Assembly: GCA_947483555.1 (NCBI GenBank)
Contig: CANKMW010000028.1
Location: 27,984-91,983, forward strand
Length of the DNA: 64,000 nt
Direction of reading: 5' to 3'
Source of the DNA: Myxococcales bacterium
GTDB taxonomy: Bacteria; Myxococcota_A; Polyangia; Haliangiales; Haliangiaceae
The notes beneath the pieces are model-generated. The model did not search any database and was not told the DNA's origin. It saw nothing but the letters and a program-made list of their open reading frames with translations. The position numbers and the translations under genes are program-made. How positions within the stretch are numbered: the first letter of the stretch is position 1; each line of letters opens with the position of its first letter. Below are positions 45,318 through 55,572 of the stretch, piece after piece.

Positions 45318-46625
45318 GTGCGGGTCGCGATCGTCGCTGTGCTGTTCGGGTCGGCCGGTCCCGCCTGTCTGCGCGAGACCTCGCACCAGTGCGCGACCGC
45401 CGATCAGTGTGGCGTCAGCGGGACCTGCGAACCCGACGGTCATTGCAGCTTCGCCGATCCGGTGTGCGCCAGCGGCCGCCGCTACGGCGATGGCGCCGGT
45501 GGGCAGTCGGGCACCTGCGTCGGTGGCGTCGCGGTGCCCGATGCCGGCGAGGACGGTGCGAGCGACATCGATGCCGGATTCCTCGTCGATGGCGGCGGGA
45601 CCGATGCGACGTCGGGCCTGATCGCCCACGTGCCGCTGGCCGACGAGATGCTGGGCACGGTCGATCTCGTGATCGCCCTCGACGCGACCCTCGATACCTC
45701 GGTGCTGCGCTACCAGGGTGCGAGCCAGCCGTGGCTGACGATGATCACCACCGAGCAGGGCAACAACGTCGCGCTGGCGCGCCTCGATACCCTGGCGGTC
45801 AGCACCGGGGCGTTCCTCGACGTGACCGGCGGGCTGCCGCTCATCATCGTCGCCCGTACCATCGACGTCGCGGGCGTGATCGACGCCTCGGCCAGCGCTG
45901 CCGTTGACGGTCCGGGTGCGATCGTCGCCGGGACCAGCGTCGGTGGCGACGGCGCCAGCGCGAGCAACAACGACGACGGTGGTGGCGGCGGCGGCGGTCA
46001 CGGCACTGCCGGCGGGATGGGCGGAGCGGCCGACCTGGCGATGGGCGGTGCGGTTGGCGCCCCCGGCGGCGATGCCGACCTCACGACGCTCACCGGGGCG
46101 GCGCGCGGCGGCCGCGGCGCGGCGACCGGCTGCAACCGAGCGGCGGGCGGTGGCGGTGGCGGTGCCATCCAGCTCTACGCGTCGCAGTCGCTGACCGTGG
46201 GTGGCACGATCGACGTCAGCGGCGGTGGTGGACGTCGCAACGGGGCGTGCGCGGCGGGCGGCGGTGGTGGCGGCGCGGGCGGCGCGATCTACCTCGAGTC
46301 CACCGGATCGATCTCGATCCTGGCCGCGGCCAGCCTGGCCGCCAACGGCGGCGGCGGCGCGGCGGGCGGCGCGTTCGGCGCTGGTAGCGATGGCGATGAC
46401 GGCGCGCCCGGGATCATGGCGGCGACCGGCGGCGGTGCGGTCTCCGGTGGCGGGGGTGCGGGTGGCGCCGGCGGGGCGCTCGGAACGCTGCCGGTCGCGG
46501 GCGGCAATGGCACGCTCAGTGGCGGTGGCGGCGGTGGCGCGGTTGGACGGATCGTGCTGGGCGCGCCGGCGGTGACGGTGAACTTCGGCGCCGCGATCAG
46601 CCCACCGGCGGTGCGGCGCAACTGA
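45318..46625 (+). CDS. Gly-rich surface lipoprotein
   Basis: A 435-aa protein starting at GTG 45318, with a lipoprotein-like signal (RVAIVAVLFGSAGPAC). A Cys-rich stretch (CATADQCGVSGTCEPDGHC) resembles short EGF/DUF-type Cys modules. From about residue 200 to the end it has many Gly tracts (DGGGGGGGH, AGGGGGGAIQLYA, AAGGGGGGAGGAIYLES) with regularly placed strands such as LTVGGTIDVSGGGG. This looks like a beta-helix or adhesin with Gly-rich turns. No enzyme motif was recognised. Confidence 0.72.
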   Translation: MRVAIVAVLFGSAGPACLRETSHQCATADQCGVSGTCEPDGHCSFADPVCASGRRYGDGAGGQSGTCVGGVAVPDAGEDGASDIDAGFLVDGGGTDATSGLIAHVPLADEMLGTVDLVIALDATLDTSVLRYQGASQPWLTMITTEQGNNVALARLDTLAVSTGAFLDVTGGLPLIIVARTIDVAGVIDASASAAVDGPGAIVAGTSVGGDGASASNNDDGGGGGGGHGTAGGMGGAADLAMGGAVGAPGGDADLTTLTGAARGGRGAATGCNRAAGGGGGGAIQLYASQSLTVGGTIDVSGGGGRRNGACAAGGGGGGAGGAIYLESTGSISILAAASLAANGGGGAAGGAFGAGSDGDDGAPGIMAATGGGAVSGGGGAGGAGGALGTLPVAGGNGTLSGGGGGGAVGRIVLGAPAVTVNFGAAISPPAVRRN

Positions 46626-46627
46626 CG

Positions 46628-46672
46628 CGCCCTTCGACTCGGCCTTCGGCCTCGCTCAGGGCAAACCGGTTG
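46628..46672. repeat. Dispersed CCCTTCGACTCGGCC...CTCAGGG repeat, copy 2
   Basis: GCGCCCTTCGACTCGGCC, TTCGGCCTCGCTCAGGG and then a short tail. It shares the CCCTTCGAC and TCGCTCAGG boxes with the copies near 62725 and 63052. It lies between convergent genes, where it could act as a terminator. Confidence 0.6.
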
Positions 46673-46693
46673 GGGCCCCGCTGTGGCGATGGA

Positions 46694-47008
46694 CTACTTG
46701 GTCACGGTCGCGCCGTCGCAGGCCGCCAGCTCGTCGCTGGTCTTGGCGGTCAGCCCGCATGCGACCACCTTCTTCGGCGTGTCGCGCGTGCATGACTCGA
46801 CGAACTTCTGGCCGACCGCGTAGTCGCGGATCGCCTGCTTCTGCTTCTCGACCTCGTCCTTGCTGCCCTTGACGCCGCTGGCGCTGGCTTCGAGGTCGAT
46901 GAGGTGAGCGAGCAGCAGCTCGCACTGGCCCTTGCTCGGGGTGTCGGCGCAGGCAGCGACCGCGAGCAGCGAGCCGAGCAGAACGCGGAACAGCGCGGGC
47001 GCCTTCAT
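46694..47008 (-). CDS. Small Cys-containing lipoprotein, in frame with upstream TPR gene
   Basis: A 104-aa protein from ATG 47008: MKAPALFRVLLGSLLAVAAC is a complete lipoprotein signal. The mature part has QCELLL, ESCTRDTPKK, VACG and AAC Cys. It is oddly the 3' end of the same open frame as the TPR gene, with no stop between. It may be translated on its own, as a TPR fusion, or both. The small lipoprotein at 15355-15690 is of similar type. Confidence 0.6.
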   Translation of the reverse strand: MKAPALFRVLLGSLLAVAACADTPSKGQCELLLAHLIDLEASASGVKGSKDEVEKQKQAIRDYAVGQKFVESCTRDTPKKVVACGLTAKTSDELAACDGATVTK

Positions 47009-48694
47009 GGCGCGAGCGTAACACGGGGCCAGGCGCGGCGAGCCGCCGAGCGCCTTCAGCGCGGCAGCGGCGGCAGCGCGGACCTCGGGCGGCGCGGCAC
47101 GGTGCAGCGCCATCGCGTACAGGCGCCGCGCGCGGGTGCGGCCGCCGCGGGCCTCGGCGACGACCGCGGCATGGACCAGGATGTCCGGCTCGTGCGGTGC
47201 GATCCACGCCGCGCGGGTCAGGGCGCGATCGGCACCAGCGAGGTCGCCCGCGGCCCGCAGCAACCAGCCCCAGCTGTCGAGCACCGACGGATCTCCGGGG
47301 GCCAGCCCACGCGCGCGGGCGAGCAGCCGGCGCGCGCGCGGCAGGTCGCGCCCGAGCTCGACGAGCACGAAGCCGACCTGGTTGAGGACCGCGGGCGCAT
47401 CGGGCGTGGCGGCGAGCACCTCCTCGGCCAGCGCCAGGGCGTGGGCGCGGTCGCCGGCGCGAGTCTCGAAGCCCGCCCAGGCCAGCGCCAGCTCGGCGTC
47501 GTGCGGCTGGGCGGCGGCGGCGTGGCGGAACCCGGCCCGGCCGGCGGCCAGATCGCCGTCCCGGCGCGCGGCCTCGGCGGCGGCGGCGACCAGCGCCACC
47601 TGCGCCGGTGCGCGGCGCAGCGCGGCCTCGGCGCGAGCGCGGGCGTCGGCGACCCGGCCGGCGACCAGCAAGGCCTCGACCGCGATCGCCTGGGCCGCCG
47701 GCCACGTCGGGCGGCGCTCCTCGACCGCGTCGACGACGGCCAGCGCGTCGCGGGTCCGGCGCAGCGCGACCAGCACCCGGGCGCGCAGCAGCGTCGTGTC
47801 CCGTCCGCGGGCGCTGGCCTCGGTGGCGGTTTCGAGGGCGCGCTCGAGCTCACCCATCGCCATGTACATCGCGGCGGCGTCGGCCTGGATCTCGGCGGCC
47901 ACCGAGGCGTCGTAGAGGTCGAGGATGTCGAGCGCGCCGCGACGGTCGCCGGCCTCGAGCAGCAACCACACCAGGTCGGCGCCGACCGCCAGATCGCCAC
48001 CACTGCGATCGAACGCCAGCCGCATGAGCTCGATCGCGTCGCCCAGGCGGCCGCCGCGAACCTCGACGCCGGCGAGCGCACGGTGGGCGTCGAGGCGGTC
48101 GCCGTCGAGCTCGATCACGCGGCGCAGGTGGATGGCGGCGCCGTGGTCGTCGTGGCGAGCCAGCAAGATCAAGGCGAGCTGCTCGTGGCCGTCGACGGTC
48201 TCGGGGAGCGCGGCGACCAGGTCGCGATAGACCCGCTCGGCGCCATCGGGGCGCTTGGCCTGGGTCTCGGTGGCGGCCAGGCCGAGGTAGGCGGCGGCCA
48301 GCGTCCGGTCGAGCTCGAGCGCGCGGCGGTACGCGGCAGCGGCGCGCCGCAGCTCGCCGGTGCCGCGGTGGATGTCGCCGGCGGCGAGCCAGACCTCGGA
48401 CGCCCGCGGCCAGCGTGCGGTGGCGTGCTCGATCGCGGCGCCGGCATCCACCCGTCGCCCCAGCCGGTACATGGCCTCGGCGCGCGCCACGGCGACGCCG
48501 GGTTCGTCCGGCGCGGCGGCCGCCGCGTCGTCGAGCTCGGCGAGGGCGCGGACGTAGTCGGCCTCGAAGAACGCCGCCCGGCCGCGCAGGTAATGGGCGT
48601 ACGCCGCGGGCGCCAGCGGTTGCGCCGAACGGGCCGATGGCGGCGTGCATGCCGCGACGACCACCAGCGCGGCGAGGAGGAGCGATCGGAGCAC
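46694..48694 (-). CDS. TPR-repeat lipoprotein with read-through into a second lipoprotein
   Basis: An open frame of 666 aa. MLRSLLLAALVVVAAC is a lipoprotein signal (Cys16). Residues about 30-555 are degenerate TPR helices (AHYLRGRAAFFEADYVRALAEL, GDIHRGTGELRRAAAAYRRALEL and many more), a protein-interaction scaffold in the periplasm or outer membrane. After LAPCYARA the frame continues into a second lipoprotein signal. A lipobox in the middle of a protein makes no sense in a single polypeptide, so a stop codon has probably been lost, or the second gene is read from its own start. Its closest kin are outer-membrane assembly TPR scaffolds. Confidence 0.8.
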   Translation of the reverse strand: MLRSLLLAALVVVAACTPPSARSAQPLAPAAYAHYLRGRAAFFEADYVRALAELDDAAAAAPDEPGVAVARAEAMYRLGRRVDAGAAIEHATARWPRASEVWLAAGDIHRGTGELRRAAAAYRRALELDRTLAAAYLGLAATETQAKRPDGAERVYRDLVAALPETVDGHEQLALILLARHDDHGAAIHLRRVIELDGDRLDAHRALAGVEVRGGRLGDAIELMRLAFDRSGGDLAVGADLVWLLLEAGDRRGALDILDLYDASVAAEIQADAAAMYMAMGELERALETATEASARGRDTTLLRARVLVALRRTRDALAVVDAVEERRPTWPAAQAIAVEALLVAGRVADARARAEAALRRAPAQVALVAAAAEAARRDGDLAAGRAGFRHAAAAQPHDAELALAWAGFETRAGDRAHALALAEEVLAATPDAPAVLNQVGFVLVELGRDLPRARRLLARARGLAPGDPSVLDSWGWLLRAAGDLAGADRALTRAAWIAPHEPDILVHAAVVAEARGGRTRARRLYAMALHRAAPPEVRAAAAAALKALGGSPRLAPCYARAMKAPALFRVLLGSLLAVAACADTPSKGQCELLLAHLIDLEASASGVKGSKDEVEKQKQAIRDYAVGQKFVESCTRDTPKKVVACGLTAKTSDELAACDGATVTK

Positions 48695-48768
48695 CGACCG
48701 AGAGCGTACGTCAGATCCTGCACCCGGGCCGGGCGTCTCGACGCCATTACATCAACGAGAATTTGGCC

Positions 48769-48900
48769 GCGTCCGGACATGTCCGGATTTGGCCGGTTCG
48801 TGAATTATTAATAAATATCAAATGAATAGATAAGCGTCCGGACGCAACAAGACCAAAAAATGTGATGGCCGGATGTGGCCGGATGTGACCGGATCTGGCC
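48769..48900. promoter_or_regulatory. AT-rich junction with TCCGGA palindromes and GGCCGGATGT repeats
   Basis: This gap (48695-48935) holds three things. First, a perfect 16-bp palindrome TCCGGACATGTCCGGA (48772-48787) and a 12-bp one GCGTCCGGACGC (48834-48845), the two sharing GCGTCCGGAC (48769, 48834). Second, an AT-rich run at about 48799-48834 (TTATTAATAAATATCAAATG), far below the local GC. Third, tandem GGCCGGATGT units at about 48868-48900. Probably the promoter and regulator sites of the downstream two-gene module, and the edge of acquired DNA. Confidence 0.5.
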
Positions 48901-48935
48901 GGCAACCCTGGCTGTGCAGTAGAGTCGCCGGATCC

Positions 48936-49655
48936 ATGGTTCGTCGCGCACCGACCAGAAGATCCAGAAGACCGCGCGCCAGGGAGGTCGATCTGTCCTC
49001 CGCTACCCCAGACGCCGAGGACAGGCTCTCGATCCTCGTCTCCTCGAGTGTCCACGGCTACGAAGACCTCCTCGAGACGATCTTCGCGTTGCTCGACGGC
49101 TTCGGCTACCGCGTCGCGATGTCTCACAAGGGTACGATTCCCATCGACGCCAGCGAGTCCGCGATGAGGAACTGCCTCGAGGCAGTGGAGCGCACCGACC
49201 TGTTCCTGGGGCTGATCCTGCCGCGGTATGGTTCGGGTAAAGAGACCCCGGAGGCACTGTCGATCACCCACCTCGAAGGGCTTCGGGCGATCGAACTCAA
49301 CAAGCCTCGATGGTTCCTCGTTCATGAGCATGTCGCCATAGCTCGACAGCTACTTGAACCCATGCGCGACGAGAGCCAGAAGCCACGGTTCGTTCTCAAA
49401 CCTGGCATCCCGTTCAAGGCGACCCCGGTCCTCCAGGACTTGCGCGTCCTCGAACTGTTCGAAGCAGCGATGCGGCATGACGTGAAGAACGTTGCCGACC
49501 GCCGCGGCAACTGGGTTCAGCCGTTCGGCCCGGATGACGATGCTCGGCTCTTCGTCACGGCGCAGTTTCGCCGCCATCGCGAGCTGGTCGAGAAGCACCT
49601 TCACAAGCTGTCTGATACGCGCGCGATCAGGAAGAAAGTACGAGGTGCGAGTTGA
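48936..49655 (+). CDS. DUF4062-type protein
   Basis: A 239-aa protein. After a basic N-terminal tail it reads LSILVSSSVHGYEDLLETIF, SESAMRNCLEAVERTDLFLGLILPRYG and HLEGLRAIELNKPRWFLVH, the pattern of DUF4062, a Rossmann-like domain often joined to NTPase or TIR-type defence proteins. The C terminus is helical and charged (RRHRELVEKHLHKLSD). It overlaps the next gene by 4 bases (TTGA). GC is lower than in neighbours, suggesting transfer. The ATG 48936 start is the best guess; the conserved domain begins near codon 33. Confidence 0.75.
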   Translation: MVRRAPTRRSRRPRAREVDLSSATPDAEDRLSILVSSSVHGYEDLLETIFALLDGFGYRVAMSHKGTIPIDASESAMRNCLEAVERTDLFLGLILPRYGSGKETPEALSITHLEGLRAIELNKPRWFLVHEHVAIARQLLEPMRDESQKPRFVLKPGIPFKATPVLQDLRVLELFEAAMRHDVKNVADRRGNWVQPFGPDDDARLFVTAQFRRHRELVEKHLHKLSDTRAIRKKVRGAS

Positions 49656-51076
49656 GTCTCGACATCGACCGGCTCGTGGCGGGGGGGGAATCCGAGACCG
49701 CTGAATTCACGGGACCACGTGCGTCACTCGAGGCGCTCGCGAGGAACGTCTGCGGCCTGCTCAACCAGCGCGGCGGCGTGCTCCTCTGGGGTGTGACCGA
49801 TACCCGGAAGGTGGTCGGCGTGCCTGACGCGAACCGCAGAGCGCAGGACTTGAACGACTACATCGTCCAGCACCTGCGACCGCGCCCCCTGGTCTCGGTG
49901 TCGGCGGAGCCTGTCGACGACCACGGCACCGCCGTCGTCGTCGTCGATGTCCCGCCGGGCTCCGACAAACCGTACTCGGTGAGCCGCGAAATCTGGATTC
50001 GCATCGCGAGTCAAACGCTGCGAGCGACGGACTCCAAGAGCGCCGAGCTGGTCGAACGAAAGGCAACACGACTCGAGCGTTGGGAACGCGAGCCCACGCC
50101 GGGGTTCACGATCTCGGACTGCGACCCGAACGAACTGGCGCGCGCGCGCGTCGAGATCGAGAAGACCGGCCGGTTTGGCGGATCGGTTCCGGTCAGCGAC
50201 GAAGACCTGCTCAGATACTTCAGCTTGCTCCACGCCGGTCAGCTCACGAATGCGTGCCTTGTCCTGTTCGCGCGCAAGCCGCGGGCTTGGTCGCCGAACC
50301 TCACCTTGCGAATCACGTCGTATGCCAAGACCGGCCACGATCCGATCATCTCCGACATCGTTCTCGAAGGACCAGCTGTCGACATGCTTCGCGAAGGCAT
50401 CGCGATCATCCAGCAGCGCACCGGCTTCATGAGTCGCGTCTCGAGGGGCAAGCCCGAGCGTGAAGATCGTCCAGCGTATCCACTCTTCACACTCCGAGAG
50501 GGCCTGGTGAACGCGATCGTGCATCGCGACTATGCGGCGCTGGGCGATGTTCGGGTCGAGATCCACCCCGACTCGTTGCTGATCCAGAACCCCGGCGCGC
50601 TTCCTGGAGGATGGACGATCGATGATCTGCGTACAGAACATACGTCGCAGCCGGTGAACCCCGACATCGCTCGCGTCTTCTTCCTGCGTGGGTGGATGGA
50701 GCAACTCGGAACTGGGACACAAAAAGTGATCGCGGAAGCCAGGAGAGTGGGCGCGAGGACTCCATCGTGGACGGCCGGCAAGGGCACCGTCGCGCTGCGC
50801 ATGTTCCCCGCTCCGACCGTGGCGGCCCTCGCCGGACGGCAGGAACAGTTTCTTCGCCGCCAGCGCCCAGACGAGGAATTCAAGGTCCGCGACTACGCCG
50901 GATCCGCGAGGGTGAGTGAGCGTCAGGGACGTCGGGACCTGACCGAGATGGAGGAGCTGGGGGTCATCGAGCGCCGCGGCAAAGGGCCCGCGACGAGCTA
51001 TCGTCTTCGTGCGGAGTCAGGCAATTCCTCCTTCACAGGAGGAGCACCCAAACCGACAAGACCCAAGCGCCAGTGA
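49652..51076 (+). CDS. AlbA_2 (Schlafen-like) ATP-binding regulator protein
   Basis: A 474-aa protein starting at TTG 49652. The N-terminal AlbA_2/Schlafen-type domain (about 10-125) shows ESETAEFTGPRASLEALARNVCGLLNQRGGVLLWGVTD and IWIRIASQTLRATDSK. The middle has the FTLREGLVNAIVHRDYAALGDVRVEIHPDSLLIQNPG block of the C4-type HATPase region, with GGWTIDDLRTEHTSQPVNPDIARVFF. The end is a winged-helix-like DNA-binding part (RDLTEMEELGVIERRGKG). Such proteins occur in defence and transfer islands. The coupled DUF4062 gene makes a two-gene candidate defence module. Confidence 0.82.
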   Translation: MSLDIDRLVAGGESETAEFTGPRASLEALARNVCGLLNQRGGVLLWGVTDTRKVVGVPDANRRAQDLNDYIVQHLRPRPLVSVSAEPVDDHGTAVVVVDVPPGSDKPYSVSREIWIRIASQTLRATDSKSAELVERKATRLERWEREPTPGFTISDCDPNELARARVEIEKTGRFGGSVPVSDEDLLRYFSLLHAGQLTNACLVLFARKPRAWSPNLTLRITSYAKTGHDPIISDIVLEGPAVDMLREGIAIIQQRTGFMSRVSRGKPEREDRPAYPLFTLREGLVNAIVHRDYAALGDVRVEIHPDSLLIQNPGALPGGWTIDDLRTEHTSQPVNPDIARVFFLRGWMEQLGTGTQKVIAEARRVGARTPSWTAGKGTVALRMFPAPTVAALAGRQEQFLRRQRPDEEFKVRDYAGSARVSERQGRRDLTEMEELGVIERRGKGPATSYRLRAESGNSSFTGGAPKPTRPKRQ

Positions 51077-51109
51077 CTCCCAGACGACGCCTGCGAGCAG
51101 GTCGGCGGC

Positions 51110-52666
<1,557 letters not shown>

Positions 52667-52725
52667 GGGACGTCCTTTGTGTCAGGTCGAGGGCGCTACG
52701 ATGAAGCGGCGCGTATAGTAGGGGC

Positions 52726-53283
52726 GTGGCGAACGTGAAGGGAAGCGCGCTGGCATCCCGCTTGAACTGGGTGCAACTCAACCACGGTCCGAACGGGACT
52801 GAACGGCTGTGTGAAGCGGTGTCACCCGAGCTGGCGCGCACGGTGCGCGATGGAGTCAAGGTCGCGGGCTGGTACCCGTTCGAGGACTTCATCGAGCTCA
52901 ACACGGAGATCGATCGCCTGTTCGGCGCCGGTGACGGTGCGCTGATCAGGGAGCTGGGCCGCTGGGGTGCCGAGGCCAACCTGACGACCATCTACCGCCT
53001 GTTCTACAAGGTCGGAACCATCCGCTGGGTGATGGCGCGGGCGGCGCGGCTGTGGCACCTGCACTACGACGATGGTCGCCTGACGCTGCGCGAGCTGGCT
53101 GGCAACGAGATCGAGCTGTCGATCGAGAACTTCCCGACCCCGCACTGCGCCCACTGCCAGTCGGTGCTGGGCTGGGCCGAGAAGTCGATCGAGCTGTCGG
53201 GCGGCGAGGACGTGAGGGGTTCGATCGCGGCGTGCCGGCACCAGGGCGCGGCGGTGTGTCGGCTGCGCGGCCGCTGGACCTGA
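52726..53283 (+). CDS. DUF2378-like protein (TIGR02265 type)
   Basis: A 185-aa cytoplasmic protein resembling the myxobacterial DUF2378/TIGR02265 family: NVKGSALASRLNWVQLNH, GWYPFEDFIELNTEIDRLFG, GRWGAEANLTTIYRLFYKVG. The C-terminal third differs and carries Cys/His residues (PHCAHC, ACRHQGAAVC), possibly binding a metal. The start at GTG 52726 is followed by the motif. It is divergent from the carboxyltransferase gene. No biochemical role is established. Confidence 0.75.
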   Translation: MANVKGSALASRLNWVQLNHGPNGTERLCEAVSPELARTVRDGVKVAGWYPFEDFIELNTEIDRLFGAGDGALIRELGRWGAEANLTTIYRLFYKVGTIRWVMARAARLWHLHYDDGRLTLRELAGNEIELSIENFPTPHCAHCQSVLGWAEKSIELSGGEDVRGSIAACRHQGAAVCRLRGRWT

Positions 53284-53330
53284 CGCCTCGGGGTGGTGAC
53301 CGCCGCGGCGTCGCGGTACCATCGCTGGCA

Positions 53331-54572
53331 GTGAGCCGCAGCTCGGTGGTGATGGGTGCGCTGGCGCTGGCAATGGCGGGGTCGGCGCACGCCGAGAAGT
53401 CGATCCATGGCCATCCCGGCGCCCCGCCGCCGGCCGCCGCTCAGCTCGACGATCCGTGCGTCACCGGCGCCGGCGCCAGCTGTGGTCACGCCCTCGACGG
53501 GTTCTACGCCGCGCTCGCCGCCACCGAGGCCGGCACCGCCGCCCATCCGACCCGGGTCGCCTACCTCGGCGACTCGCTCACCGCCGACGACCTGATCGCG
53601 AACCGGCTGCGCACCGTGCTCGGCGGCCGCTTCGGCGACGGCGGCCCGGGCTTCGTCCACGTCGTCCCGCCGCACCCCTACTGCCGCCATCGAGCGGTGC
53701 GTCGAGCGGCCAGCTCGTCGTGGCAGGTGCACGGCGTGTCGACGCCGTTTCCGGCCGACCGCCTGCTCGGCTACGGTGGTGGTAGCGTCGAGACCCGCAG
53801 CGGCGGCTCGGCGCGCTTCACGCCCGTGAGTCACGTCGTGACCCACGCCGAGGTCTACTACCTGGCCCAGCCGGGCGGTGGCGACGTCGAGGTCGTGGTC
53901 GATGGCGGCGCGGCGGCGGCGACGATCGCGACCGCGGCCGCGGCCAAGAAGGCGGCCTATGCGGTGGTGCCGATCACCGGCGCCGTCGCCAGGCTCGACC
54001 TCAAGGCCAGCGGTCGGGTCCGCTTGTTCGGGGTCGTGCTCGAGGCCGATCGCGGGCTGGTCGTCGACAACCTCGGCGTGGTCAACGCCACCGCCAAGTC
54101 GTGGGGCCAGAACCGCGCCGACCACTGGAAGGGCCAGCTCGCGCACCGCGCGCCCGATCTGTTCGTGGTCATGATCGGCACCAACGAGGCCGGCTGGCTG
54201 GCCGGCAAGGCGCTCGACGAACACGCCCGCGTGGTGGAGCGCCTGCTGGCGCCGGTGCGGGCGGCCAACCCGCGGGCGTCGTGCCTGGTCGTGTCACCGT
54301 TCGATCAGGTCGACTACGAGCTGGCCGGGTTGCCGCCGCGCCGATCGATCGCGCCGATGGTCGCCGCTCAGCGCGCGGCCGCCGCGGCCTCGGGCTGCGC
54401 GTTCTGGGACGCGCAGGCGTGGATGGGTGGCCCCGGGTCATCGAAGCTGTGGCGCAAGGCCGGCTGGCTGACCAACGACTTCGCGCATCCGACCACCGGG
54501 GGTTCGCACCGCATCGCCGACGCGCTCGCCGCGGGTCTCACCGCCGGCTACGCGCGCTACCGGATCCGTTGA
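53331..54572 (+). CDS. Exported SGNH (GDSL-type) hydrolase
   Basis: A 413-aa exported esterase-like enzyme. The signal peptide (MSRSSVVMGALALAMAGSAHA) is followed by the SGNH fold: block I VAYLGDSLTADD (Ser nucleophile), block III MIGTNEAGW (Asn), block V DFAHPTTGGSHRIAD (Asp and His). Length and layout fit cell-wall or polysaccharide O-acetylesterases. GTG 53331 gives the signal; the longer frame upstream does not. A related role in cell-wall deacetylation is possible, not shown. Confidence 0.88.
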   Translation: MSRSSVVMGALALAMAGSAHAEKSIHGHPGAPPPAAAQLDDPCVTGAGASCGHALDGFYAALAATEAGTAAHPTRVAYLGDSLTADDLIANRLRTVLGGRFGDGGPGFVHVVPPHPYCRHRAVRRAASSSWQVHGVSTPFPADRLLGYGGGSVETRSGGSARFTPVSHVVTHAEVYYLAQPGGGDVEVVVDGGAAAATIATAAAAKKAAYAVVPITGAVARLDLKASGRVRLFGVVLEADRGLVVDNLGVVNATAKSWGQNRADHWKGQLAHRAPDLFVVMIGTNEAGWLAGKALDEHARVVERLLAPVRAANPRASCLVVSPFDQVDYELAGLPPRRSIAPMVAAQRAAAAASGCAFWDAQAWMGGPGSSKLWRKAGWLTNDFAHPTTGGSHRIADALAAGLTAGYARYRIR

Positions 54573-54675
54573 CGATCGGCGTGGTCAGGCCGGCGGCGGC
54601 GCGAGCGGCGGCTCCTCGGCAAGCGGCGCCCGGGCGCACCTTGCCTCGGTCACCGATCCATCGCAAGGTCCGCCC

Positions 54676-55536
54676 ATGACCTCCACCGATCGCGTCGTCC
54701 GGCTCATGACGATGGACGGCGCCTTCCGCCTGATCGCGGCCGTGACGACCGAGACCGCCCGCGGCGCGCTGGCCGCGCAGGTGACCGGTGATGGCCTCGG
54801 GCTGCGGCTGGCCGAGTTGCTGACCGCGGCGATCCTGGTGCGGGAGACCACGCAGCCGGCGCGGCGGGTGCAGATGGTGTGGCGCGACCGGCGCGGCCGC
54901 TCGCTGGTCGCGGACGCCTTGCCCGAGGGACTCAACCGCGGGCTGGTCAACCCGGGTGACAGCGCCCCGGTCGCCACCGACGGCGACCACATCTTGCAGG
55001 TCAACTACACGCTGCCCAACGGCGCGCTGCACCAGGGCCTGGTCGCGGTCGCCGACGGCGACGACATGGCCACGGCGCTCATGCAGTACATGAAGCAATC
55101 GGAGCAGATCGTATCGATGATCGCGGTGGCGGCGCTGCCCGGTCCGGGTGGGGTGCGCGCCGTCGGCGGCTACGTCGTGCAGTTGCTGCCCGAGGCCACC
55201 CGCGAGGTGATCGCGGCCATGACCGACCATCTCGGCAACCTCGAGCCGATGACGTCGTTGCTCGAGGGCCGCGGCCGCACGGCCGCCGAGCTGGCGGCCA
55301 CGGTCTTCGCGGGCTTCGAGCACGCCGAGCTGGCGTCGTCGCCGTTGCGCTTCGGCTGCACCTGCAGCGAGATCCGGGTGATGACCAGCATCCTCACGTT
55401 GCCGCCGGTCGAGGTCGAGCGGATGCTCGACGGCGACCCCCTCGAGGTCCGCTGCGACGCCTGTGGGGCCAAGTACGAGATCGACCCGGCGGCGCTGCGC
55501 AGCTTCCGCGCCGGCGACTCCGTTCCGCAGGCGTAG
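54676..55536 (+). CDS. hslO: Redox-regulated chaperone Hsp33
   Basis: A 286-aa holdase that is activated by oxidation. The C-terminal zinc site is CxC-CxxC: Cys228-x-Cys230 (GCTCSE) and Cys260-xx-Cys263 (CDACG). The N-terminal domain holds VRLMTMDGAFRLIAAVTTE, GDGLGLRLAELLTAAIL and the QVNYTLPNGALHQGLVAV block. The length agrees with the family. The single-gene unit sits between an SGNH hydrolase and a serine hydrolase. Confidence 0.95.
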   Translation: MTSTDRVVRLMTMDGAFRLIAAVTTETARGALAAQVTGDGLGLRLAELLTAAILVRETTQPARRVQMVWRDRRGRSLVADALPEGLNRGLVNPGDSAPVATDGDHILQVNYTLPNGALHQGLVAVADGDDMATALMQYMKQSEQIVSMIAVAALPGPGGVRAVGGYVVQLLPEATREVIAAMTDHLGNLEPMTSLLEGRGRTAAELAATVFAGFEHAELASSPLRFGCTCSEIRVMTSILTLPPVEVERMLDGDPLEVRCDACGAKYEIDPAALRSFRAGDSVPQA

Positions 55537-55572
55537 TGCAAGACCCGGCTCGGGCGCGGGTCGGGATCGGCG

